64,000 nt of DNA from Lentzea atacamensis (GTDB taxonomy: Bacteria; Actinomycetota; Actinomycetes; Mycobacteriales; Pseudonocardiaceae), in NCBI RefSeq assembly GCF_003269295.1, contig NZ_QLTT01000008.1, positions 62,001-126,000 on the forward strand, in the 5' to 3' direction. The notes under the pieces are model-generated. The model worked only from the letters and a program-made list of their open reading frames with translations. It had not been told where the DNA came from and searched no databases. Position 1 is the stretch's first letter, and every line of letters begins with the position of its first letter. A program made the translations under genes and the position numbers. Shown in pieces: positions 1 through 6,993 of the stretch.

Positions 1-1097
1 ACGAGCCCGTACTCGTCGCCGTACACGCGCCGCAGCCGTTCGTCGATGTTGCCGAGCCCGATGCCGGCGGACTCGTCCACCTGCCCGGCCAGCGTCCGGC
101 GGAGCTTCTCCGGGTCCATGCCGATGCCGTCGTCCTCGATGGTGATCTGGGCTTCGGCGCCGCTGTCGTTGGCGTAGATCTGGATGTGCCCCGGCTCGAC
201 CTTGCCCTCCATGCCGTGCCGCACCGCGTTCTCCACCAACGGTTGCAGACAGAGGAACGGCACCGTCACCGGCAGCACCTCCGGCGCCACCTGCAAGGTC
301 ACCTTCAGCCGTTCGCCGAACCGCGCCCGCTCCAGCGCGAGGTACTGGTCGATCGAACGGAGCTCCTCGGCCAGCGTCGTGAAGTCGCCGTGGCGCCGGA
401 ACGAGTACCGCGTGAAGTCCGCGAAGTCCAGGAGCAGGGTCCGCGCGCGCTCCGGGTTGGTCCGCACGTAGGAAGCGATGGCGGACAACGAGTTGTAGAT
501 GAAGTGCGGCGAGATCTGCGCGCGCAACGCACGCACCTCCGCCTCCACCAGCCGGGTCCGCGACCGGTCCAGCTCGGCGAGCTCCAGCTGCCCGGCGGCC
601 CACCGCGCCACCTGGTTCGTCGCCCGCACGAGGCCGGCCGACGCCTCACGTGAGTAGGCGGCCAGCGTCCCGACGACCCGGCCCTCCACGGTGAGAGGGG
701 CGACGACCGCGCAGTTGATCGGGCAGTTCGGTTCGGTGCAGCCGATGTCGTACGCCTGGGTGCGCCCGGTCAGGAACACGTCCTCGGCCTGCGTCATGGC
801 GTCGGCCGCGTGGTGGTCGGAAACCCCTTCCCACGCGACGACTTCCGTCTCGTCGGTCAGCGCCAGCGCCGGTGTGTCCAGCAGGGTGCGCAGGTGCCGT
901 GCGGACTTCTTCGCGGCATCAGGCACCAGGCCGGCGCGCAGCGGGGGAGCGGCGGACCACGCCGTGTGCAGTGTCTCGTAAGTGACGCGCTGGGCCTCGG
1001 TGGAGAGCGACTGCTTGTTGCGCGTGCCCCGCCACAGAACGAGAACGGCCGCTCCACCGACGATGAGGATCGCGGCGGCGGTGAGGAAGTCCTGCAT
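1..1097 (-). CDS. LytS-type sensor histidine kinase (3' end beyond window)
   Basis: Sensor kinase of the LytS/YpdA class, expected to phosphorylate the LytTR regulator encoded at 3251-4162. One N-terminal membrane helix (about residues 5-22) is followed by a GAF-like region containing three closely spaced cysteines (C-x4-C-x3-C, about residues 121-130), which could sense redox state or bind a metal; that is inference. The His_kinase domain motif SPHFIYNS gives the phospho-accepting His near residue 193, and the ATPase N-box reads PLVENAVRHG. The reading frame runs off the left edge, so the last part of the ATPase domain is missing here. The ATG at 1097 is chosen because AGAAGG lies just upstream and it falls 13 bases after the symporter stop, so the kinase is the last gene of the four-gene operon. 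Confidence 0.88.
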   Translation of the reverse strand, partial: MQDFLTAAAILIVGGAAVLVLWRGTRNKQSLSTEAQRVTYETLHTAWSAAPPLRAGLVPDAAKKSARHLRTLLDTPALALTDETEVVAWEGVSDHHAADAMTQAEDVFLTGRTQAYDIGCTEPNCPINCAVVAPLTVEGRVVGTLAAYSREASAGLVRATNQVARWAAGQLELAELDRSRTRLVEAEVRALRAQISPHFIYNSLSAIASYVRTNPERARTLLLDFADFTRYSFRRHGDFTTLAEELRSIDQYLALERARFGERLKVTLQVAPEVLPVTVPFLCLQPLVENAVRHGMEGKVEPGHIQIYANDSGAEAQITIEDDGIGMDPEKLRRTLAGQVDESAGIGLGNIDERLRRVYGDEYGL

Positions 1098-1110
1098 CTC
1101 GCATCACCTT

Positions 1111-2853
1111 CTAGGAGCGCTCGTCGGCCGTGGTGGACCCCGAGCCGTCCAGCCCGAGGTTCTCGGGTGCGTGGAGCTTGACCATCGTCCGCTGCACGCC
1201 CGGCGGCACGTGCCGCCGGGTGAGCAGGGAGACGACGTACATGACGGAGAAGCCGAGCGGCACCGTCCACGCGGCAGGGCGCGAGAGCAGCACCGTGTGC
1301 CAGGAGTCGCCGGTGTCGGTGAACATCGTGACGAGGCCGGCGGTCAGCGCGGGCACCCCGCCCGCGAGCATGCCGGCGATGGCGCCGATGGTCGTTATTC
1401 GCGACGACCAGATTCCCAGCATCAGCAACGGGCACAGGGACGAGGCCGCGACCGCGAACGCCAGGCCGACCATGTCCGCGACGGGCATGCCGGTCGACAC
1501 GAACGTCATCGCGAGCGGCACGATGCCCGCGAGCACCGTGGAGATCCGGAAGCCGCGCACACCGCCGAGCCGCAGCACGTCCTGCGACAGCACGCCCGCC
1601 AATGACACGACGAGGCCCGACGACGTCGACAGGAACGCCGCGAACGCGCCACCGGCCACCAGCGCGCCGAGCAGCTGGCCGCCGATGCCGTCGATCATCC
1701 TGGCGGGCAGCACCAGCACCACGGCGTCGGTCTGGCCGGTCATCAGCAACTCGGGCGTGTACAGGCGGCCCAGGGCACCGTAGAGCGGCGGCATCAGGTA
1801 GAAGACCGACAGCAGGCCGAGCACGATCAGCGTCGTCCGGCGCGCGGCCGAGCCGTTCGGGTTGGTGTAGAAGCGCACGATCACGTGCGGCAGGCCCATC
1901 GTGCCCAGGAACGTCGCGATGATGAGCGAATACACGCCGTACAACGGGAAGCGTTGCCCGCTCGACTCCGGTTGCGCCCACGACTCGTTGGTGTTGTGGG
2001 CCATTGTGGACACGTGCGGCACGGGGGCGCCTCGGGGGAAGGTGAACTCCGAGCCGTGCCCGATGCGGTGGTAGCCGTCGGTCAGCACGTGGCCCGCGTT
2101 CTCGATGCGGAGCCCGTCGATCTCGCCGGTGCCGTTGATGAAGATGGACCGCTCGGCGTGGATCGTGGTCTGGTGGCTGAAGGTGACCTTGGTGTCCTGC
2201 CGGAACTGCGGGTACTCCGGCTTGGTCATCGACTCCGCGCCGTGCACCTGCCACACCACGATCAGGAACACGATCGGCACGGTGATCGCGGTCAGCTTGA
2301 GCCAGTACTGGAACGCCTGCACGAACGTGATCGACCGCATGCCGCCGGACATCACGTTCACCGTCACGACGACCGCGACGATCAGCGCGCCCACCCAGTC
2401 CGGCGCGCCCGTCACGGTGTTGAGCGTCAGGCCCGCGCCTTCCAGCTGTGGCAACAGGTACAGCCACCCGATCGCCAGCGCCAGAACCGACGCGACCCCG
2501 CGCACCACCCGTGACCGGAACCGAGCTTCGGCGAAGTCCGGCAGCGTGTAGGCACCGGAGCGACGCAGCGGAGCGGCGACCATCGTCAGCAGCACCAGGT
2601 ATCCGGCCGTGTAGCCGACCGGGAACCACAGCATGTCCGGCCCGTAGGCGAAGATCAGACCGGCGATGCCGACGAACGACGCGGCGGACAGGTACTCGCC
2701 ACCGATCGCGGACGCGTTCCACCACGGGGACACCGTGCGCGAGGCGACGTAGAAGTCCGACGTGGTGCGGGAAACGCGCAGTCCGTAGGCACCGACCAGG
2801 ATCGTGCCCAGTGCGACGATCAGCACCGCCACGATGGCGTAACCACTCGTCAT
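1111..2853 (-). CDS. Sodium:solute symporter family protein, acetate/monocarboxylate type (ActP/MctC-like)
   Basis: Inner-membrane Na+-coupled permease of the SSS family, 580 residues with about 13 hydrophobic segments. The N-terminal part (SDFYVASRTVSPWWN, then GEYLSAASF and a GYTAGY helix) is typical of acetate/pyruvate/propionate permeases. A polar insertion of about 100 residues sits in the middle (about residues 190-290) between two helices, longer than in E. coli ActP. The start ATG overlaps the stop of the DUF485 gene by 4 bases (ATGA), the usual partner arrangement for acetate-type permeases. The flanking LytT regulator and LytS kinase suggest the carboxylate or a related signal controls expression. 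Substrate cannot be fixed from sequence alone. Confidence 0.88.
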   Translation of the reverse strand: MTSGYAIVAVLIVALGTILVGAYGLRVSRTTSDFYVASRTVSPWWNASAIGGEYLSAASFVGIAGLIFAYGPDMLWFPVGYTAGYLVLLTMVAAPLRRSGAYTLPDFAEARFRSRVVRGVASVLALAIGWLYLLPQLEGAGLTLNTVTGAPDWVGALIVAVVVTVNVMSGGMRSITFVQAFQYWLKLTAITVPIVFLIVVWQVHGAESMTKPEYPQFRQDTKVTFSHQTTIHAERSIFINGTGEIDGLRIENAGHVLTDGYHRIGHGSEFTFPRGAPVPHVSTMAHNTNESWAQPESSGQRFPLYGVYSLIIATFLGTMGLPHVIVRFYTNPNGSAARRTTLIVLGLLSVFYLMPPLYGALGRLYTPELLMTGQTDAVVLVLPARMIDGIGGQLLGALVAGGAFAAFLSTSSGLVVSLAGVLSQDVLRLGGVRGFRISTVLAGIVPLAMTFVSTGMPVADMVGLAFAVAASSLCPLLMLGIWSSRITTIGAIAGMLAGGVPALTAGLVTMFTDTGDSWHTVLLSRPAAWTVPLGFSVMYVVSLLTRRHVPPGVQRTMVKLHAPENLGLDGSGSTTADERS

Positions 2854-3254
2854 GGACGTTCGACCAGCTCCGCGAACTCGCGTTCACTGCGCTCGGCCTG
2901 CCGCACGTAGAACCAGCCGGCCAGCAGGAGCATCGGGAACGTCGCCACGCACAGCAGGAACCACGGCAGCCCGAGCCCGAGCACCTGGGCCTTGCCCAGG
3001 TCCGGTTCGATCGTGAACAGCAGCGGCAGGAGGCCCAGCGACGTGCACACGACGAGGCACACCGACAGCCCGAGCCGCCGTTGCGCCTTGATCAGCGTGC
3101 GCATGTAGACGGCGCCGAGCTCGCTCTGCTCGTTGATCTCGCGCGTGCCCGAGTACGGGCGGCGCGCACGCGGTGCCCTCGTGCGCGGGCTCGTCACCAC
3201 CACACGCTGGGTCGGCTTCGGCGCCGACCCTCCCTGGGGTGGTGGCGTCGTCAC
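2850..3254 (-). CDS. DUF485 family small membrane protein
   Basis: 134-residue protein: a basic, Pro-rich N-terminal tail, then two transmembrane helices (around residues 61-80 and 95-115) separated by a short acidic loop, and a charged C-terminus. DUF485 proteins (E. coli YjcH type) are encoded with ActP-type permeases; their role is thought to be accessory to transport. The GTG start at 3254 is chosen because it overlaps the stop of the upstream LytTR gene (GTGA) and because the longer in-frame reading upstream is low-complexity Arg/Ala typical of out-of-frame sequence. Its stop overlaps the start of the symporter, so all three genes are translationally coupled. Confidence 0.82.
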   Translation of the reverse strand: MTTPPPQGGSAPKPTQRVVVTSPRTRAPRARRPYSGTREINEQSELGAVYMRTLIKAQRRLGLSVCLVVCTSLGLLPLLFTIEPDLGKAQVLGLGLPWFLLCVATFPMLLLAGWFYVRQAERSEREFAELVERP

Positions 3255-4162
3255 GACCCGAGCCCGTTCCTCGGTTGCGCGGCGCCGGCGGGCGTGGTCT
3301 GACCGGGCACCGGCGCGGGCCGGGCGCGCCGCACCAGCAGCTGCCGAAGGTGCCTCGCGTGCCGGCGGCTCACCGGCAGCACGGCGCCGCCGATCGTGAC
3401 GCTGAGGTGACCGTCCTCGAGCCGCAGCTCGTCGATGTGGCCGAGCGACACCAGGTGGCTGCGGTGGATGCGGACGAACCCCGCGCTGCGCCACCGTTCT
3501 TCGAGTCCGTTCAACGCCGCGCGCACCAGGCCGCTGCCGGTCGCGGTGTGCAGGCGGGCGTAGTCGCCGTGCGCCTCGACGTAGCGGATGTCGGCGAGGC
3601 GGATGAACCGCGTGACGCCACCGAGCTCGACGGGGATGACCTCGTCGCCCATCTCCGGCGGCGTGGTGTTCGCGGGCTGCGCGGAGGCGGCGGGCAGGGG
3701 CTCGGTCGGGGCCTTGGAGTCCCAGACCTCGTGCACGATGCGGTGCACCGACTCGGCGAGCCGTTCCTGCCGCACGGGCTTGAGCAGGTAGTCGAGGGCC
3801 TTGAGCTCGAACGCCTCCACCGCGGGCTGCTGGTGCGCCGTCACGAACACGACGGGCGGAGGCTGCGCGAACCGCGACAGCACACGGGCGAGGTCGAGAC
3901 CGTCGAGGCCCGGCATGCGGATGTCGAGGAACACCGCGTCCAGCGGCTGCCCGGCGTCCATCGCGCGGTGCAGCACCCGAAGCGCCTTCGTGGCGTCGGT
4001 GACCGCTTCCACGTGAGCGATGCGCGGATCGGAGCGCAACAGGTACACGAGGTCTTCCAGCGCGGGCGCCTCGTCGTCGACGGCGAGCACCCGGAGGGAG
4101 CGCTCGAGGCTGCCACGTCGATCAGGCCCCTCGCAGACGGGGCAGGGCAGACCTGAGGTCAT
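3251..4162 (-). CDS. LytTR-family response regulator
   Basis: 303-residue response regulator and first gene of the four-gene operon running leftwards. Receiver domain (about residues 24-145): acidic pocket in VLAVDDE, phospho-acceptor Asp in AVFLDIRMPG, conserved Lys in DYLLKPV. A Pro/Ala-rich linker leads to a LytTR DNA-binding domain (about 180-285) with the diagnostic IRYVEAHGDYARLHT and FVRIHRSHLVS motifs. The partner kinase is the LytS-type protein at 1-1097. The annotated ATG gives a 20-residue leader carrying a CPVC motif before the receiver; a later start is possible. Likely role: activation of the DUF485/symporter genes in response to an external carboxylate or cell-envelope signal (inference). 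Confidence 0.88.
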   Translation of the reverse strand: MTSGLPCPVCEGPDRRGSLERSLRVLAVDDEAPALEDLVYLLRSDPRIAHVEAVTDATKALRVLHRAMDAGQPLDAVFLDIRMPGLDGLDLARVLSRFAQPPPVVFVTAHQQPAVEAFELKALDYLLKPVRQERLAESVHRIVHEVWDSKAPTEPLPAASAQPANTTPPEMGDEVIPVELGGVTRFIRLADIRYVEAHGDYARLHTATGSGLVRAALNGLEERWRSAGFVRIHRSHLVSLGHIDELRLEDGHLSVTIGGAVLPVSRRHARHLRQLLVRRARPAPVPGQTTPAGAAQPRNGLGS

Positions 4163-4476
4163 TCGAGATCGAGTCCAAACTGTGTACGGCCGATCCTCAC
4201 GTGGCGGCGATTAGACCACGCTCGGTCATCGCGCGCCTGGTGAGCCGTGGGCGTCGGATACGCGATCATGCCCGCTCACGGAGGGTGACCCGAAACGGGG
4301 GTCGGATTGCACAAAGTGTGCATACCTCACCCCTTCGCCGCATGAAAAGCCCGGTTGGGCGCATCATCCGTCAGGCGGAGGAGGTGCGGAAACCCGCCGA
4401 TCGGGTGTGTCTCGGATGGGAGACGACACCGCTATCACGCAGCGTTGCTTTTCCTGGGTCAGGCCCGGGCTCGCGC
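4163..4476. other. Intergenic region upstream of the LytTR operon
   Basis: 314 bases without a supported gene. It holds the promoter region of the leftward LytTR operon and the 3' flank of the small gene at 4477. The only distinct structure seen is the palindrome at 4308-4322. Open frames across it have the Arg/Ser/Pro-rich composition of chance frames in GC-rich DNA. Confidence 0.6.
4308..4322. promoter_or_regulatory. Palindrome TGCACA-AAG-TGTGCA, possible operator
   Basis: Perfect 6-bp inverted repeat with a 3-base spacer in an AT-richer patch, about 146 bases upstream of the LytTR start codon. It is a plausible site for a dimeric regulator of the symporter operon. Distance and lack of a recognised consensus keep the assignment weak. 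Confidence 0.3.
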
Positions 4477-4764
4477 TCACGGCTGGCGGAGGGCGCGCGG
4501 CTGGACGGCCAGCGCGTCACCGAGCGTGATCTCCAACTCGATGAACGACTCCTCGGCGCGGCGGGCGGCGACGCTCACCGACGCGGCCGCGGCCGGCCCG
4601 ACGAGCCTGCGGGTGGGCGCGCGCAACGCCTGGATCGCCTCTGACCACTGGTTCGACAGCTTGGCGAGGCCGCTGAGCGTGTCGACGAGGTCGTCGGTGT
4701 TCTCCGGCGGCGACGCGATGATCTCCGCCAGCCGGTCGCGCAGCGCGTCCAGTGCCGGGTCCAC
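4477..4764 (-). CDS. Conserved-looking small protein of unknown function
   Basis: 95-residue, mostly alpha-helical, cytoplasmic protein with no transmembrane segment. It begins VDPALDALRDRLAEII and continues with amphipathic, acidic/Leu-rich helices (DDLVDTLSGLAKLSNQW, EESFIELEITLGD). I do not recognise a family. The GTG at 4764 is chosen because GGGAGG lies at good spacing upstream; the frame can be extended to 4860 but that extension is Cys/Trp-rich and lacks a ribosome-binding site. It stands alone, transcribed leftwards, between the LytTR operon and a gene-free stretch. Confidence 0.6.
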   Translation of the reverse strand: MDPALDALRDRLAEIIASPPENTDDLVDTLSGLAKLSNQWSEAIQALRAPTRRLVGPAAAASVSVAARRAEESFIELEITLGDALAVQPRALRQP

Positions 4765-5531
4765 GGAACCCTCCCGTCGTGCTGCGCCAGAGCTGAGTAC
4801 AGGTGCGGGCATTTCCCCCACTGAGCAACACCATATCTCGAAAGCTGTGGTCCAGCGCAATGATGTTGCCCCATCCCGGACCGCGCGGTCAATCGCACGC
4901 CATTCCGTCTCAATTGGTTCGTCTCAACTGGCGCACTCTTATGGCCATCGGCTGAATTGGCCTGGTTTCACGGTTCGTGCCTGGTAGGCCAGGTGGCGCC
5001 AGGGTGTTGGGCCGAATCGGTGTGTCCTGGATCGCATCAATCGCCGCATTGTGTTCACGGCGCGGTGACTTCTTGGCGGCCGTATTAACTCTTTTGCTGC
5101 AGTGGGGTGCCGTCCGGTGTGCGTGAGCGTGCGTCCGGAGTTCAGTCGTTCGGGTTCATACAGGGTTGGTGGCGGTCGGCGGGTGATCACCCTGGGAAGG
5201 TTCCACTGTCCAGCCGTGCCTCGTGCGGTCGCCTTCGAGGTGGCGGGGAATCGCTCGATCATCCGCTCGTTCGTCGAGGCTGCTCATTCCGGTGATTGGC
5301 GTCTGGTGGCGGGTAACGCACTGCTTTACGGCTCCGGTTGTCTCGTTTGGCGAGTACTTACATTTGTCAGCAAATGAACTGTTTATGCAGGTCAGCAGTG
5401 GTTCTTGGTGCTTGTTTTGCTGCTCCTTGAATCCTGCTGGGCCGTCCGTGTCATGCAGATGACAGGCGATGGCCGAATCTCCGATACGGGCGGGTTCCGT
5501 GGTCGGGTGTGCGTTGCTACGGTCCTGAACG
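4765..5531. other. Gene-free, lower-GC stretch
   Basis: About 770 bases with visibly lower GC than the rest of the window and no frame showing convincing codon use or similarity. It contains a short inverted repeat at 5361-5376 (CATTTG-TCAG-CAAATG). It borders the FAAL/P450 wreck, so it may be part of the same decayed or acquired segment. Confidence 0.5.
5361..5376. repeat. Short inverted repeat CATTTG/CAAATG
   Basis: Perfect 6-bp arms with a 4-base loop in the gene-free stretch, about 155 bases upstream of the FAAL remnant. It could be a leftover operator; no regulator can be assigned. Confidence 0.3.
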
Positions 5532-5990
5532 ATGAAAACGAGCATTTCGTCCTGCTCTGTCGGTGCTGCTTTCCGGGCATTGTGGAAACGCTCTCCCGAG
5601 CGCTCTTTGTTCACGTTCGTCGACGAACACGGCCGCGACGAGGAGACGATCACCGCCGCGGCCCTCGGCGAGGCGGCGGCGGCGATCGGCGGCGCGTTGC
5701 GCGGCTGGGGCTTCCAGCCCGGCGACCGCGCGCTGCTGGTCCACCCGCCCGGCGCGGACTTCGTGCGCGCCCTGCTCGGCTGTCTCGCGGCGGGCGTCGC
5801 CGGGTCCCGGTGTACCCGCCGAACCCCGTGCGGCTGGGTCACGACTTGGCCGGTTTCCGGTCCATAGTGGACAGCTGCAGACCGCGAGCCGTCCTGACGA
5901 ACAGCGCCTACGACCGTGCCCGCACCGGCGGCGCCGTGACCGGGTTCTTCGACCGGAGCAAACCGGAGTGGCCGCGCCTGCGCTCGCCCG
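5532..5990 (+). pseudogene. Fatty-acyl-AMP ligase (FAAL), N-terminal remnant
   Basis: The reading frame from 5532 encodes the first part of an adenylate-forming FAAL: FTFVDEHGRDEETITAA, then GDRALLVHPPGADFVRALLGCLAAGV. The expected continuation, VPVYPPNPVRLGHDL ... RAVLTNSAYDRA, is in another frame from about 5813. Restoring one G in the GGG run near 5808 rejoins them. Only about 135 of roughly 570 residues remain; everything after the segment PEWPRL is gone, including the AMP-binding core, so the gene cannot be active. FAALs activate fatty acids for transfer to acyl carrier proteins of lipopeptide and polyketide pathways. It is joined directly to a P450 remnant. Confidence 0.7.
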
Positions 5991-6993
5991 GATTCGTCGC
6001 CGCCGTTCAGCAACCGCCCGTCGCACACGCGGCTGCGCAAGCTCATGAACCGCGGCTTCACCCTGCGCGCCATGGCACACCGCCGGAACGTGGTCGAGGA
6101 AACCTGCCGGGAACTGCTCGACGGCTTCACCGGCGGCGACTTCATGACCGAGGTCGCCTACCCGTTCCCCGCCGCGTCGTGATGGATCTCGTCGGCGTGC
6201 CGAGAGACGACCAGCGGCAGCTCACCCGCTGGGGCACCGACGTCATGAAAACGCTGGGGGAGGGCCAGTTCGGCGCAGACCCGATCGCGGTCGCGCACGC
6301 CTCGTCCGCCGCGATGGACGAGCTCGTCGACTACCTGCGAGCCCTGGTCGCCGAACGCCGCCGACGCCCGTGCGACGACCTGATCTCCGCACAGCTGCAG
6401 GCCTCCAGCGCCGACCTGTTCGGAGAGCGCGGCGAGTGGGACAGCGACGACGAACTGATCGTCAACGTCATCTCACTGATCAACGCGGGCCCGGAGACGA
6501 CGGCCAACCACCTCGGCAACGGCGTGCTCGCCCTGCTGCGCAACCCTTCGCAGTACGAGCTCCTGCGCACCGCACCCGTCGCCGCGACCGCCGCCGGGGA
6601 ACTGCTCCGCCACGACTCGCCCGCACCCATCATCACCCCGCAGCTCGCGAGCGAGCCTGGAGATCGGGGGGGAGGAGGATCAGGGCGGGAGAGCTGCTGT
6701 TCCCGGTGCTCGGCGCGGCCAACCGCGACCCGGCCAAGTACACCGACCCCGACACTCTCGACCTCACCAGGGAGTCGGCGGTCACGCACCTGACGTTCGG
6801 CGCGGCCATCCACTACTGCATCGGCGCGTTCCTCGGCCGGCTGGAAGGCCAGGTGCTGTTCCCGATGCTGGCCCAGCGGTTTCCGGGGCTGCGGCTCGAC
6901 CCGGACGCGGGCGAACCGGAGTTCCGGCCCGACCCGGCGCTGCGCGGACTGAAGGAGTTGCGCCTGCTCGTCAGAGGCGGCCGACGTCCGTGA
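5991..6993 (+). pseudogene. Cytochrome P450, 5'-deleted and frameshifted
   Basis: Cytochrome P450 lacking its first ~90 residues. It begins at the substrate-site region (SHTRLRKLMNRGFTLRAM), keeps the I-helix AGPETT motif, an ELLRHDSP helix K region and the heme loop LTFGAAIHYCIGAFLG with its Cys ligand. At least two frameshifts break it: near 6178, where one missing base turns the frame into TGA, and near 6656, just before a G-rich run. The 5' end is fused to a FAAL fragment with no intervening sequence, which indicates a deletion. Its last 23 bases overlap the convergent helicase gene. FAAL and P450 genes side by side are usual in lipopeptide-type gene clusters. Confidence 0.78.

Noticed and set aside
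5156-6145. A 329-codon minus-strand frame across the FAAL region
   Set aside because: Low-complexity Arg/Ser/Pro composition without motifs; the plus strand shows clear FAAL and P450 homology.
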